NCBI RefSeq assembly: GCF_003610775.1
Contig: NZ_RAQO01000004.1
Span: forward strand, 310,001-374,000
DNA: 64,000 nucleotides
Reading direction: 5' to 3'
From: Alginatibacterium sediminis
GTDB taxonomy: Bacteria; Pseudomonadota; Gammaproteobacteria; Enterobacterales; Celerinatantimonadaceae
A program made the translations under genes and the position numbers. Shown here one piece after another: positions 11,542 through 21,281 of the stretch (positions are counted from its first letter, which is position 1; every line of letters begins with the position of its first letter). The notes beneath the pieces are model-generated. The model searched no databases. It saw only the letters and a program-made list of their open reading frames with translations, and had not been told where the DNA came from.

Positions 11542-12072
11542 TTATTTTTCTGAGCGATGAAGAAGCACAAATAAAGCGCTATCACCGCCGTATTCCTTAC
11601 TAGCTTGATGGAAACACAAAACTAAAGGATGTTGTGCCAACCATAACGGCACATTTTTTTTAAGAATGTTCTTACCATAACCATGCATCACCGATGCAAC
11701 CTGCAAATGGGCGCGTTCGCATTCCGCAAGCATTGCTGCAAGCTCCTGTTTTGCTTGGTCTTGGCGTAATCCATGGAGGTCTAAAAATATCTCTGGCGCA
11801 TAGTCACCACGCCGCAGTTTTTTAAGTTCATAAGGATCGCAATTAGGTGAACGCCAGCGCATTGGTCCATCGTCGGGTAGCAAAGGTTGGTACTCATCAG
11901 AAAAATAATGAAGATGATTATTTGAATTCGCTTGGGTATTTCGAACTTGCTGGCTTTTTTGCTTGATTCGAGTTGGCACAGGACTTACTTTATCTTGCTT
12001 AATTTGTTTTATACCGCGCATCGCGTCGGCAAAACTGTTGAATTTGTTTTGGCTCGTTGGGTCATTACTCAT
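11542..12072 (-). CDS. smrB: Smr-domain endonuclease SmrB (ribosome rescue)
   Basis: Smr-domain nuclease of the YfcN/SmrB family, known in E. coli to cleave mRNA between collided ribosomes. The Smr domain fills the C-terminal half: FLDLHGLRQDQAKQEL (the DLHG motif) and VMHGYGKNILKKNVPLWL (the HGxG motif). An N-terminal extension contains the family-typical MRGIKQIKQDKV segment. The ATG at 12072 (MSNDPT) is preferred over an in-frame TTG two codons upstream. It is divergent from prmB, as in many gammaproteobacteria. Confidence 0.9.
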   Translation of the reverse strand: MSNDPTSQNKFNSFADAMRGIKQIKQDKVSPVPTRIKQKSQQVRNTQANSNNHLHYFSDEYQPLLPDDGPMRWRSPNCDPYELKKLRRGDYAPEIFLDLHGLRQDQAKQELAAMLAECERAHLQVASVMHGYGKNILKKNVPLWLAQHPLVLCFHQASKEYGGDSALFVLLHRSEK

Positions 12073-12135
12073 ATTCAATATCGATATGTTTAAGCAGGGG
12101 ATAAAGCCCTGATTGTACTGAATCTGGAGAGCAAA

Positions 12136-13056
12136 TTGGAAAGAATTTTAGTAGAAGAAGCTGTTGCAGAGCTTAGAACGATTCAGGATATGCTACGTTG
12201 GGCTGTTAGCCGTTTTAATCAGGCTGAAGTTTTTTATGGTCATGGGACTGATAATGCATGGGATGAAGCAGTGCAATTAGTCTTGCCGAGTCTTCATTTG
12301 GATCTCAATGTTGATCCTGAAGTACGCCATTCCCGTTTAACCAAACAAGAGCGAGTTAAACTCGTAGATCTTATTGAGCAACGTATAGAAGAACGTATTC
12401 CTGTTGCCTATTTAACTAACCGTGCATGGTTTGCAGGGCTCGAGTTCTTTGTTGATGAACGTGTGTTAGTCCCGCGTTCACCTTATGCGGAGCTATTGAC
12501 CAGTCATTTTGAACCTTGGTTGACCAAGACACCTGAGCGTGTGCTTGATCTATGTACTGGTAGTGGCTGCATCGCTATTGCAAGCGCTTATGCATTTCCT
12601 TATGCCGAAATCGATGCAGTGGATATTTCTGAGCAGGCACTTGAAGTTGCAGAGATAAATATTCAAAATCATGGTTTAGAGCAGCAAGTTATACCTATTC
12701 GTTCTGATGGCTTTCAAGAGCTTGAAGGCCAAGTATATGACTTGATCATCAGTAATCCGCCGTACGTCGATGCTGAAGACATGGCTTATTTGCCAACCGA
12801 ATTTGGCCACGAACCTGAACTCGGTTTAGCATCGGGTCATGATGGACTCGATTTGACCCGTAAAATTTTGTCACAAGCAGCAGCGCATTTAAGTGATGAT
12901 GGTTTACTATTCGTTGAAGTTGGCAATAGCCAAGTTCACCTAGAAAATGCCTTCCCTGAAGTGCCATTTACATGGATTGAGTTTGAACAAGGTGGGCATG
13001 GCGTGTTCATGCTTAACAAGCAAGACTTAGTTGCTTGCGCAGAATTTTTTAACTAA
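12136..13056 (+). CDS. prmB: 50S ribosomal protein L3 glutamine N5-methyltransferase
   Basis: Class I SAM-dependent methyltransferase that modifies a glutamine of ribosomal protein L3. The 306 residues align from the first residue with E. coli PrmB ([21 protein letters not shown]). SAM-binding [16 protein letters not shown] and the catalytic NPPY motif ([13 protein letters not shown]) are intact. The start is TTG: GGAG lies just upstream and the N-terminal match confirms it. It precedes aroC by 10 bp. Confidence 0.95.
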   Translation: MERILVEEAVAELRTIQDMLRWAVSRFNQAEVFYGHGTDNAWDEAVQLVLPSLHLDLNVDPEVRHSRLTKQERVKLVDLIEQRIEERIPVAYLTNRAWFAGLEFFVDERVLVPRSPYAELLTSHFEPWLTKTPERVLDLCTGSGCIAIASAYAFPYAEIDAVDISEQALEVAEINIQNHGLEQQVIPIRSDGFQELEGQVYDLIISNPPYVDAEDMAYLPTEFGHEPELGLASGHDGLDLTRKILSQAAAHLSDDGLLFVEVGNSQVHLENAFPEVPFTWIEFEQGGHGVFMLNKQDLVACAEFFN

Positions 13057-13066
13057 AGGAAGAGCA

Positions 13067-14155
13067 ATGGCTGGTAACAGTATTGGACAACATTTTCGAG
13101 TCACGACTTTTGGCGAAAGCCATGGAGAAGCTCTCGGCTGTATTATAGATGGTTGCCCAGCAGGTCTGGAACTAGACATCGAAGCAATTCAACTGGACCT
13201 CGATCGCCGTCGTCCAGGCAGCTCTCGATTTACAACTCAGCGCCGAGAAGCCGATGAAGTGAAAATACTTTCTGGTGTGTTTGAAGGCAAAACCACGGGT
13301 ACGTCTATCGGTATGTTGATTGAAAACACCGATCAACGTTCTCAAGATTATTCGAAGATAAAAGATCTATTTAGGCCTGGGCATGCAGATTATAGCTACC
13401 ATCAAAAGTATGGTCTACGTGATTACCGCGGTGGTGGGCGTTCTTCTGCGCGCGAAACCGCAATGCGAGTTGCTGCTGGTGCAGTGGCTAAACAGTTTCT
13501 TAAATCAGAGTTTAATTGCGAAGTCCGTGGTTATCTAAGTCAGCTTGGTCCTATTTGTGCCGAGCAAATCGACTTAGATGCTGTTGAAAGTAATCCATTT
13601 TTCTTCCCGGATGTTGCTAAGTTAGATGCCTTGGAAGAGTACATGCGAGACCTTAAAAAACAGGGTGATTCAATTGGTGCTAAAGTGAGCGTTGTTGCTA
13701 ACAATGTGCCACTAGGTCTAGGTGAGCCTGTATTTGATCGGCTTGATGCAGATATTGCACATGCGCTGATGGGGATTAACGCAGTTAAAGGCGTAGAAGT
13801 AGGCGATGGTTTTGCTGTGGTGAATCAAAAAGGCAGCGAGCATCGTGATCTAATGCGCCCTGATGGATTTCAATCGAATCGTGCTGGTGGGGTGCTTGGT
13901 GGCATAAGTTCGGGGCAGGATATTATTGCTCACATGGCTTTGAAACCAACGTCGAGTATTACCATTCCAGGTGATAGTATTGATCAGTTTGGGCAACCTG
14001 CTGAGGTCATCACCAAAGGTCGTCATGATCCATGTGTTGGAATACGTGCTGTTCCTATTGCAGAAGCAATGGTTGCTATTGTGCTCATGGACCACTTTTT
14101 GCGTCAACGTGGTCAAAATGGCGTGGTAACGACTCAGACGCCAGTGCTGCGATAA
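13067..14155 (+). CDS. aroC: Chorismate synthase
   Basis: Last step of the shikimate pathway, 5-enolpyruvylshikimate-3-phosphate to chorismate, using reduced FMN. The 362 residues start [20 protein letters not shown], the family signature, and contain [34 protein letters not shown] and [17 protein letters not shown]. The ATG at 13067 has AGGAAGAG just upstream; a longer reading frame into prmB is not the real start. It is followed with no spacing by epmC. Confidence 0.97.
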   Translation: MAGNSIGQHFRVTTFGESHGEALGCIIDGCPAGLELDIEAIQLDLDRRRPGSSRFTTQRREADEVKILSGVFEGKTTGTSIGMLIENTDQRSQDYSKIKDLFRPGHADYSYHQKYGLRDYRGGGRSSARETAMRVAAGAVAKQFLKSEFNCEVRGYLSQLGPICAEQIDLDAVESNPFFFPDVAKLDALEEYMRDLKKQGDSIGAKVSVVANNVPLGLGEPVFDRLDADIAHALMGINAVKGVEVGDGFAVVNQKGSEHRDLMRPDGFQSNRAGGVLGGISSGQDIIAHMALKPTSSITIPGDSIDQFGQPAEVITKGRHDPCVGIRAVPIAEAMVAIVLMDHFLRQRGQNGVVTTQTPVLR

Positions 14156-14695
14156 GTGTCCAAGAGTGTTTATAATTGTCGCGAACTGCAAATTCTGTTC
14201 GCGACAACTTTTAGTGGCTACAACACCCGCTTAATTAGTGGTGCAGCAGAACCGCTATACTTGCCTGCTAGTGAGCAATCCCCGTTCCATGCAATTTACT
14301 TCAGAGAAGACTATTTTTCGTCAGCCTTGCATGAAATTGCCCATTGGGTTATTGCCGGTGAAGCAAGACGAAAACTAGAAGACTATGGTTACTGGTATTC
14401 CCCTGATGGCCGCGACCAGCTACAACAGGCAGAATTTGAAAAAGTAGAAGTATTACCGCAAGCAATAGAACTCGCATTTTGTAAAGCAATTGGTAAAGAC
14501 TTTGATGTCAGTGTAGATAACTTGGACGGTGACGCAATGAACATTGAAGGGTTTCGCCAGCAAGTCAGTGCCAAATGTCAGCAGCTTTGTGAGTCGGGTA
14601 TGCCAGCTCGAGCACAATTGTTTATCGCTAGCCTCGAGCAGCACTACGGTAAACACAAAACTCAACAAGCACTGCAAAGTAGTCCTCAGAGGTAG
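14156..14695 (+). CDS. epmC: Elongation factor P hydroxylase (YfcM/EpmC)
   Basis: In E. coli EpmC hydroxylates the beta-lysylated lysine of elongation factor P. The 179 residues match it: NTRLISGAAEPLYLPA, the metal-site segment LHEIAHWVIAGEARRKLEDYGYW, YSPDGRDQLQQ and EVLPQAIELAFC. The GTG start directly follows the aroC stop (TAAGTG), so translation is likely coupled to aroC. Confidence 0.92.
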   Translation: MSKSVYNCRELQILFATTFSGYNTRLISGAAEPLYLPASEQSPFHAIYFREDYFSSALHEIAHWVIAGEARRKLEDYGYWYSPDGRDQLQQAEFEKVEVLPQAIELAFCKAIGKDFDVSVDNLDGDAMNIEGFRQQVSAKCQQLCESGMPARAQLFIASLEQHYGKHKTQQALQSSPQR

Positions 14696-14700
14696 ACGCG

Positions 14701-14898
14701 ATGTTTAGTATATTTTGGCCCTTAGTCAGCTTTGCGACATTACTTTGGGCTTCAATCAATGGACACTGGATAGCGCTTTTTATCAGTAGTGCTTGTGTTG
14801 GTCTGTGGTTGTGGAGCATGCATTGCGCGAAGCAACGGATGTTGGCCATGCGCCTAGAACGCAAGCAAGCCGCCGAGAGTGATGGCAGCCAAATATAG
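14701..14898 (+). CDS. Small two-helix membrane protein, unknown function
   Basis: 65 residues with two hydrophobic segments (FWPLVSFATLLWASI and WIALFISSACVGLWLWSM) and a basic C-terminal tail. The ribosome site AGAGGTAGACGCG precedes the ATG. It begins 5 bp after epmC and its end overlaps the next gene by 17 bp, so it looks like a true operon member. No family was recognised. Confidence 0.7.
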   Translation: MFSIFWPLVSFATLLWASINGHWIALFISSACVGLWLWSMHCAKQRMLAMRLERKQAAESDGSQI

Positions 14899-15679
14899 TC
14901 GCCTCCAAGGTCGCTTTACTCGACATGGACCAGATTATCGTTTTGGTGAAAACTTAGGTTTCACCGAAATTAAGCAAGAGTTTGGTTTTCTTACGATAAA
15001 AATAGGCCGGTGGGTGAGTAAGGACGAGCAACAACTTGCCGCTAATCTGTTTTACGATGCCTTTGCTGATCTTGCTTATTTGCTCAATGTCCCCAGTGAA
15101 GTGATAGGCTTGCGTAATAGTTTGAATTTGGCCTTTGGAACTGGAGGTCAAAAAAACGTTCAAGCGCATTACGCTCCTGGTGAGAGAACCTTAGCCCTAG
15201 CGAAAAATGCTGGCGGCGGGGCGCTAGCACATGAATGGTGGCATGCTTTTGACCACTATATTGTGAATAAGCTCTACCCACATTCCAAAGCAAAATTTGC
15301 GTCAGAGCAATGGTTGAACCAGAAAACCAAGGCAAAACATCCTCTAAATCAACGCTTAGAACACTTCTTTTCAAGTAGTATTTTAACCCAGGATGGGAAG
15401 CAAGCTAATTATTACGCTCATCAAGCCTTTGCATTAGATAAAGCTCAGGGCCGCATCTATTATAGTGACCCAACCGAGTTAATGGCGCGTGCGTTTGAAA
15501 GCGTATTGGAGTCACAAACAAGCTTGGTTAATCAATTTTTGGTCAGTGGTACCATGGAAAACGGACCAGCACTGGTTTATCCGAACAATGAACACCGAGT
15601 TTTAATCAGCGAAGCCTGTTTTGTGTATTTTGCCGCGCTAGGAGATACCTTGCGACAGCTGTCTTTGTATTCCAAATGA
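14882..15679 (+). CDS. CLCA_X family protein, putative zinc-metalloprotease fold
   Basis: About 265 residues with the features of the uncharacterised CLCA_X family: RRGPDY-like start (RHGPDYRFGENLGFTEIK), LAFGTGGQKNVQAHYAPG, LALAKNAGGGALAHEWWHAFDHYIV and TELMARAFES. HEWWH near residues 117-121 is an HExxH metal-binding motif, and the downstream ELMAR glutamate is a candidate third ligand. Substrate is unknown. The ATG at 14882 follows a GTG at 14879; both lie within the preceding small gene. Confidence 0.85.
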   Translation: MAAKYSRLQGRFTRHGPDYRFGENLGFTEIKQEFGFLTIKIGRWVSKDEQQLAANLFYDAFADLAYLLNVPSEVIGLRNSLNLAFGTGGQKNVQAHYAPGERTLALAKNAGGGALAHEWWHAFDHYIVNKLYPHSKAKFASEQWLNQKTKAKHPLNQRLEHFFSSSILTQDGKQANYYAHQAFALDKAQGRIYYSDPTELMARAFESVLESQTSLVNQFLVSGTMENGPALVYPNNEHRVLISEACFVYFAALGDTLRQLSLYSK

Positions 15680-15728
15680 ATAGCATTAACGTTTCATCGA
15701 ACACGATTTACAAACGAAGGCTTACGGT

Positions 15729-16238
15729 ATGCCATACATAGAAAAAGAGTTTTTTAAAATTGGTAGCTACCATTTCGTAGCGGCGAGCTACCAACAACAA
15801 CTATGTATGTTTGATTATCAATACCGAAAACAAGGTGCTCAGATTGAGGGTCGTTTGCAACAACAATTGGGAGTATCAGTACGCGAGCATAGCTGTGACA
15901 CAAATCGTCAGGGCGCGCAGCAGGTGGAACAATACTTATTAGGGCAACGACAGCAATTTGATTTGCCCTTATTACTGGTGGGAACCAGTTTTCAAAAATT
16001 AGTGTGGCAACAGCTGCTTCAGATCCCCTATGGAAAAACCACAAGCTACGCACAGTTGGCCGATGCGATTGGTGAGTCTAAAGCGATTAGAGCCGTTGGT
16101 GCCGCCAATGGTGCCAACGCCTTAGCTATTATTGTGCCGTGCCATCGGGTTATCGCAAGCGATGGTAACTTAACCGGCTATGCTGGGGGCCTCGCTTTAA
16201 AGAAAAAGTTGTTGAAACTTGAAACCAGTATGTTCTAA
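15729..16238 (+). CDS. ogt: Methylated-DNA-[protein]-cysteine S-methyltransferase
   Basis: Single-turnover repair protein that takes alkyl groups from O6-alkylguanine onto an active cysteine. The 169-residue protein has the IVPCHRVI motif with the acceptor at Cys138, and the DNA-binding helix-turn-helix RAVGAANGANALAI with its arginine finger at 121. N-terminal residues 1-80 form the ribonuclease-like domain. No Ada activator domain is fused, so it is Ogt-like. Only 49 bp after the CLCA_X gene. Confidence 0.92.
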   Translation: MPYIEKEFFKIGSYHFVAASYQQQLCMFDYQYRKQGAQIEGRLQQQLGVSVREHSCDTNRQGAQQVEQYLLGQRQQFDLPLLLVGTSFQKLVWQQLLQIPYGKTTSYAQLADAIGESKAIRAVGAANGANALAIIVPCHRVIASDGNLTGYAGGLALKKKLLKLETSMF

Positions 16239-16404
16239 AACCAGTAACACTCCTTTCAAATTGCATCGTTATAGGATGGGAAGTAAGTTGAAATCTAGAT
16301 CAGCACCTTGTTGTTTACAGGTGTAAGTGTTTTGTTCATTGATGGGCACCGACAGCTAACAAAATCAGGTAAACTATCGTCATAATCTATATCGGGAAAT
16401 ACCA

Positions 16405-17502
16405 ATGTTTGACTCTTTATTTAACAGTGTGCAACTCGGTGAGCTAACGCTAAAAAACAGAATTGTAATGCCGCCCATGACTCGTTCTAGAGCATCGCAG
16501 CCCGGTGATATACCCAATGAAATGATGGCTCGCTATTATGCACAGCGCGCCAGCGCGGGTTTGATTATTGCTGAAGGAATGCAAATCTCTGAGCTTGGTA
16601 AAGGCTATGCTTGGACTCCTGGTATTTATTCGCCTGAGCAAGTACAAGGTTGGAAACGAATCACTAAGGCTGTGCATGACAACGACGGCTGTATTTTTGC
16701 GCAGATATGGCATGTTGGGCGGGTCACTCACTTTGAAAACACCAATGGGCAGACTCCAATTTCATCAAGCGCCTTAAAAGCTGAAAACGTGCGGGTGTTC
16801 ATCGACAATGGCGATTCAGATCCTGGTTTCGTCGAAACTGTAATGCCGCGAGCAATGAACAAGCAAGACATAAAAACAGTGATTGGAGAATTTAAGAGGG
16901 CAAGCCAAAATGCCTTAGATGCGGGGTTTGACGGCGTTGAACTACATGCTGCCAACGGTTATCTAGTGAATCAGTTCATCGACTCGCAAGCTAATAATCG
17001 TAGTGACGAATATGGTGGCAGCTTAGATAATCGGCTGCGCTTTCTCGATGAAGTCGTGACCGCAATGGTCAGTGTGGTGGGCCCCCAGCGAGTAGGGGTG
17101 CGCCTTGCACCATTAACAACGCTAAATGGTACCGTTGACGATGATCCTATCGAAACCTACACCGCAGCCGCCAAGTTACTGAATCGACACAACATTGCCT
17201 ACTTACACATTGCTGAAGCCGATTGGGACGACGCGCCAGTGATGAGCAAAGAGTTTAAACAAGCCATTCGTGATGTGTTTGATGGCATCATCATTTACGC
17301 GGGTAAGTATACGGCTGAGCGAGCGCAGCAAAACGTGCTTGACGGCTTCGCCGATATGATAGCCTTTGGACGTCCGTTTATTGCTAATCCTGATTTGCCC
17401 AAGCGTATTGCCCTAGGTAGAGCTTGGAACACCCATCAACCTGAGACGCTATTCGGTGGTGGGGTACAAGGTTTAACCGACTATCCTTATTTGGAAGATT
17501 AG
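16405..17502 (+). CDS. nemA: Old Yellow Enzyme family alkene reductase
   Basis: FMN-dependent, NAD(P)H-using reductase of activated alkenes (N-ethylmaleimide reductase/xenobiotic reductase group). 365 residues. PMTRSRA near 25-30 contributes to flavin binding. The substrate-binding pair is His181/Asn184 (ELHAANGYLVNQF), followed by SNxRxDxYGGS-like NNRSDEYGGSLDNRLRF. The C-terminal FGRPFIANPDLPKRI closes the TIM barrel. It stands alone, 166 bp after ogt. Confidence 0.92.
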   Translation: MFDSLFNSVQLGELTLKNRIVMPPMTRSRASQPGDIPNEMMARYYAQRASAGLIIAEGMQISELGKGYAWTPGIYSPEQVQGWKRITKAVHDNDGCIFAQIWHVGRVTHFENTNGQTPISSSALKAENVRVFIDNGDSDPGFVETVMPRAMNKQDIKTVIGEFKRASQNALDAGFDGVELHAANGYLVNQFIDSQANNRSDEYGGSLDNRLRFLDEVVTAMVSVVGPQRVGVRLAPLTTLNGTVDDDPIETYTAAAKLLNRHNIAYLHIAEADWDDAPVMSKEFKQAIRDVFDGIIIYAGKYTAERAQQNVLDGFADMIAFGRPFIANPDLPKRIALGRAWNTHQPETLFGGGVQGLTDYPYLED

Positions 17503-17614
17503 TCTCTAGCTTACCAGCCAAACCCCGAAGCGATTAAGTATTGTTTTAGCGCTTCCTAAGAGTTTTGTTGGGCTGAGATGCTCGGTGGTTTATCTGCACT
17601 AAAACGGATGAAAA

Positions 17615-18280
17615 ATGATAAAAGCTGCAATTTTTGACATGGATGGGACTCTGATTGATTCAGAACCGATGTGGAAAGAGGCTGAAAAACAAGTTTTCTC
17701 ATCAGTCGGAGTAAAAGTTACTGATGAACTGTCATCAAAAACAGCAGCGATGACTACGCGAGAAGTAACCGAGTTTTGGTTTAAGCTTTTTCCTTGGATA
17801 GGTAAAAGTTTAGAGCAAGTTGAAAATGACGTTATAGACCGTGTAGCAACACTGATTTCGCTGCAAGGCGTTCCCATGAATGGCGTTATAGATATTTTAG
17901 ATTTCTTTAAGGAAAAGGAAATTAAAATAGGCTTGTCAACGAATGCGCCTTCTAGACTAATCCCTATAGTTCTGGAAAAGCTTAATATAACTGAATACTT
18001 TCATGCGACTTGCTCTTCTGAAAATGAGTTTAGAGGGAAACCCGATCCTGCAGTTTACTTAACTACAGCACAAAAATTAGATGTCGAGCCAACACAATGT
18101 ATTGCTTTTGAAGACTCGATCACTGGAGTTACATCAGCGAATAGAGCAAAAATGAAAACGGTAGTTGTCCCACCTAGTTTGAAGTTCAATGACGAAAAAT
18201 ATAGTAAATCCCATATCAAGCTTAGGTGTTTATCTGATTTTTCCGATGCCCATTTAGAAAAGATAGTTAGTGGTTTATAG
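17615..18280 (+). CDS. hxpB: HAD-superfamily sugar-phosphate phosphatase, YniC/HxpB type
   Basis: 221-residue HAD phosphatase with cap. Motif I is FDMDGTLIDSEP (nucleophile Asp9), motif II lies at the LSTNAPS threonine/serine region, motif III is the lysine in RGKPDPAVY and motif IV is ALEDS-like AFEDSITGV. Overall pattern, including DSEPMWKEAE and the C-terminal VVVPPSLKFND, resembles E. coli YniC/HxpB, which acts on hexitol and 2-deoxyglucose phosphates. The substrate here is inferred only. Confidence 0.82.
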   Translation: MIKAAIFDMDGTLIDSEPMWKEAEKQVFSSVGVKVTDELSSKTAAMTTREVTEFWFKLFPWIGKSLEQVENDVIDRVATLISLQGVPMNGVIDILDFFKEKEIKIGLSTNAPSRLIPIVLEKLNITEYFHATCSSENEFRGKPDPAVYLTTAQKLDVEPTQCIAFEDSITGVTSANRAKMKTVVVPPSLKFNDEKYSKSHIKLRCLSDFSDAHLEKIVSGL

Positions 18281-18339
18281 TTTTGTAGAATAAATTGCAT
18301 TTATTTCTAACTTAGCGGACGAAAGGTCAAAGGGACAGA

Positions 18340-18804
18340 ATGAGCATCCGAGCTTTTAAACGCGATGATTTACCAGCCATATTTAGAATCTATGATAGCT
18401 CAAAGCTTGATGAGCTCAAATTTGAAGACACCCTTTTTACCCTGTTACCTTTAGAGAATGACAAGGTGAGATTAAATGGACTGTTGGAGTCCGATATCTA
18501 TGTGTACGAAGATCTCAATTGTATTGTTGGCTATGCAGCTGTTTATGGAAAAGAAATTCGAGCTCTATTTGTTAGCTCTGAATCTAGGGGTAAGGGCGTA
18601 GGAAAGACCTTATTTGTATTTTCGTTATCACTTATACAAGAACAGGCATACTTATACGTTGTACGTTCAAATAAGAGGGCGAAGCAATTGTACCAAGAGC
18701 ATGGATTCAATGTTATAGACACATTCGAAACGACTTATAACCAAGAGCCAGTAGTTGCACAAAAAATGGTTCGTACAGTTCTCGCACCTAAGCAACGGGG
18801 TTAG
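18340..18804 (+). CDS. GNAT family N-acetyltransferase
   Basis: 154 residues. The acetyl-CoA binding P-loop pattern is seen as SSESRGKGVGKTLFVFSL, followed by YLYVVRSNKRAKQLYQEHGF, the usual beta5-alpha4 segment with the catalytic-region tyrosine. A further sequence typical of YafP/PhnO-like GNATs is absent, so the substrate is unknown. It lies 59 bp after the HAD phosphatase and may share its transcript. Confidence 0.85.
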   Translation: MSIRAFKRDDLPAIFRIYDSSKLDELKFEDTLFTLLPLENDKVRLNGLLESDIYVYEDLNCIVGYAAVYGKEIRALFVSSESRGKGVGKTLFVFSLSLIQEQAYLYVVRSNKRAKQLYQEHGFNVIDTFETTYNQEPVVAQKMVRTVLAPKQRG

Positions 18805-18848
18805 ATCTAAAAGAAAATTTTCACGGTGTTCGCTGCATGGGAGCAGGC

Positions 18849-19220
18849 ATGTTACTTGTAGGGTGTTGTTTATTGATTATTATCGGGTTTGTTCATTCAT
18901 ACTTAGGCGAAAAATTTATACTGATCCGCTTGTTTAGACGCGACAATTTACCAAAGTTACTTGGAAGTGATTGGTTTACGAAGCGGGTCCTAAGATTTGC
19001 TTGGCACCTTACGACGATAGCCTGGTGGGGATTTGCCGCGATACTGTATTTTCTATCTCACCCTAGTGACAGCACTCATGCTGAAATCCTAGTCACAATT
19101 AGTATAGTCTTTGCTATAAGTGGGATCGTGTCACTACTTTTTTCTCATGGCAAACATCTGTCGTGGTTGTTCTTTTTCGGTATCTCCGCTTCGAGTATAC
19201 TCGGCGCAATGTACAGCTAG
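18849..19220 (+). CDS. Small integral membrane protein, unknown function
   Basis: About 123 residues with four predicted membrane segments (LLVGCCLLIIIGFVHSYLG, HLTTIAWWGFAAILYFL, ILVTISIVFAISGIVSLLF, LSWLFFFGISASSILGAM). The ATG at 18849 is preferred over 18837 because GGGAGCAGGC provides a ribosome site for it. It follows the acetyltransferase closely. No family was recognised with confidence. Confidence 0.65.
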   Translation: MLLVGCCLLIIIGFVHSYLGEKFILIRLFRRDNLPKLLGSDWFTKRVLRFAWHLTTIAWWGFAAILYFLSHPSDSTHAEILVTISIVFAISGIVSLLFSHGKHLSWLFFFGISASSILGAMYS

Positions 19221-19366
19221 ATAGGCACTCTAAAGCAATAAAGAAGTTTGCAGGTTCCGATCAAGTACTTCACACCAATAAGCCTTTAGTGTTCTGCGCG
19301 GCGCAAAGCCAAGTACTGAATCGATAATGTGACGAAATCAACGATGTAAAACATGCGCGGTATCGA

Positions 19367-20272
19367 CTAAATATCGGGATTTTCACGAGTGAAATACCAG
19401 CAACTCAATGACGCCAATGACACCATGATGACGCCCTGCCAAAATGTAGTGCCTAAACTAATTCCAAAAATTAGCGCAGAGAAAAAAGCCGATAAGATTG
19501 GCGTGAAATAGGACAGTGTGGCCAGTAGCACCATGTTGCCGCCAATAATGGCTATGTTCCACAGTCCATAACCACCAGCCATAGCGATAGAGGCTAAAAC
19601 CAAATTCAGCAGGGTTTCTCCACTCCATACCATTGCTGGCTGCTCGCTCAGAAAGTACTTTAGCCAAAGAGCAATGGCGGTTGCGATGAAAAACCAGGCA
19701 ATCGCATTGCGTCCATTTGCCAAACGTTTGGTAATATTGCAGTAAATGGCCCAAATAAACGCCCCACTAAACGCCAAGAGATAGCTAGTCGGATTGCTGG
19801 CGACATTGCTTGTTAACTCTGTAATCGAAAGACCTTGCTCACCAGTCACTGTCCAAGCAACCCCGAAGAACGCCATTGCCATTGCTGGATATAACCATTT
19901 ACTCACTGACTGCCGGCTTACGATCACCGCTAGTAACACAGTTAAAGCCGGCCAAAGGTAATTAATTACGCTCATTTCGACGGCCTGAAGCTTGTTGTTT
20001 GCCATGCCCAAAGACAAAGCCAGACACATTTCGTAGCTTACAAATAATCCGCCGCCAACAACTAGATACTTGGTAGAGAATTGGCTAGGCTTTGGTGCTC
20101 CAAGCACTAATACCAAAATTACCGAACTGAGGGTGTAAATCATTGCAGCGCCGCCGACTGGCCCAAGCTGTTCTGCAACATTGCGGATAAAGGCAACAAT
20201 GGTGCTCCAAAGCAAGATAGCGGCGCATCCCGCCAGGGTATATTTGTGCTTAGAAAACAAAGAAAACCGCAA
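19367..20272 (-). CDS. yddG: EamA-family exporter, aromatic amino acid exporter YddG
   Basis: Ten-helix drug/metabolite transporter of 301 residues. It aligns along its length with E. coli YddG: ILLWSTIVAFIRNVAEQLGPVGG, FVSYEMCLALSLG, VNYLWPALTVL, SYLLAFSGAFIWAIYC and the LSYFTPILSAFFSALI helix. The E. coli protein exports aromatic amino acids and related compounds across the inner membrane; the same role is inferred. Monocistronic. Confidence 0.9.
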   Translation of the reverse strand: MRFSLFSKHKYTLAGCAAILLWSTIVAFIRNVAEQLGPVGGAAMIYTLSSVILVLVLGAPKPSQFSTKYLVVGGGLFVSYEMCLALSLGMANNKLQAVEMSVINYLWPALTVLLAVIVSRQSVSKWLYPAMAMAFFGVAWTVTGEQGLSITELTSNVASNPTSYLLAFSGAFIWAIYCNITKRLANGRNAIAWFFIATAIALWLKYFLSEQPAMVWSGETLLNLVLASIAMAGGYGLWNIAIIGGNMVLLATLSYFTPILSAFFSALIFGISLGTTFWQGVIMVSLASLSCWYFTRENPDI

Positions 20273-20616
20273 TATCTAGAGGTAAAAGAATAGACTAGCA
20301 CAGTGCAGATCGCTTAAATATGCTACGGCCATTCTTTGGTAGACAAAATGTTCTCTGGAAAGAGTATTCTTAAATAATAAAAGGCTAAACCAATAACAGT
20401 GATGCAATGGCTGTTAACGGTAAGCTTTGTATTGCTGGGCAAGCTCGGCATTAGATGGCCGAGTCTATGAGCAAACGAAAATTGAACAAGACGGGTATGC
20501 TGATTTGTTATTTTCACGTAGAGTTGGGCTGCCCAATCGCATGGTGTAGGCTAGGGAATAAACTACTGTACCGCGCTGTGTTTATAGCGTCGTCAACAAC
20601 TATAAAGGGTGTTTCT
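20273..20616. other. 344-bp divergent intergenic region
   Basis: Separates yddG (minus) and the MepB-like gene (plus) and should hold both promoters. A short CTCGGC/GCCGAG inverted repeat lies near 20443-20463. The plus-strand frame is open through part of it (from an ATG at 20455), but the encoded residues do not look like MepB protein, so I treat it as non-coding. Nothing else is visible. Confidence 0.4.
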
Positions 20617-21213
20617 TTGCTTAAAAAAAACTATCGCGATGAGATACTACGCCTATTAACTCAAGAGTTTGTACCCGCAGGATATCTAATAAGCAGCAAG
20701 GTAAGCTTAGATCCAGTAGCTGAAAGTGTTAAGTATGACGCCTTACATTTTTCACTTAATGATAAACGTATTGTTTATCGCAAAGGCAAGGTTACACCTG
20801 ATAGACCTGGTGCTTTTTTAGCCCTTTGGCAACGCCCAGCTCCGCAAGCTACTGAGGCAAACAAACCAGTGCCGTACACATCCAGTGACTTAGATTTTTT
20901 GTTTGTACGGGTGGAGGGCCATTCAATGATCTCTGATGAGATTGAACAAAGCCTTAACTGTGGTCTGTTTGTATTCCCTGTCTCTGTTTTAGTTGATAAA
21001 GGAATCGTTTCGTCGCCAACAAGCAAAGGAAAAACTGGGTTTAGAGTTTTCGCGCCGTGGAGCCAAGATCGTGGAACAGTTGGCACCAAGGTATTTTCCG
21101 CATCTGGCAAAAAAACTCAGCGTTGGCAACTGCCATTCTTTTTGGAGGTGGATGAGAAAGGTTTAATAGACACCAATAAACTTAATAAACTGCTGAGCCA
21201 TGCCAAAGTTTAA
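20617..21213 (+). CDS. MepB family protein
   Basis: About 198 residues in the MepB family, named after the small protein next to the MepA efflux pump of Staphylococcus aureus; its biochemical role is not established. Recognised segments are KRIVYRKGKVTPDRPGAFLALWQR, DLDFLFVRVE, GLFVFPVSVLVDKGIVS and GFRVFAPWS, ending with TQRWQLPFFLE. The TTG at 20617 (after AAAGGGTG) gives a family-length protein. An ATG at 20455 would add 54 residues that do not look homologous. Confidence 0.78.
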   Translation: MLKKNYRDEILRLLTQEFVPAGYLISSKVSLDPVAESVKYDALHFSLNDKRIVYRKGKVTPDRPGAFLALWQRPAPQATEANKPVPYTSSDLDFLFVRVEGHSMISDEIEQSLNCGLFVFPVSVLVDKGIVSSPTSKGKTGFRVFAPWSQDRGTVGTKVFSASGKKTQRWQLPFFLEVDEKGLIDTNKLNKLLSHAKV

Positions 21214-21281
21214 TGGACTTCTCGGATTGCCTATTTCATCGTAAAACGCGCTTTAAGGACTTCAGTGACGGATAGTGCAAC

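Noticed and set aside
20455-20616. N-terminal extension of the MepB-like protein from ATG 20455
   Set aside because: The residues are not family-like, and TTG at 20617 has a plausible ribosome site and gives family length.
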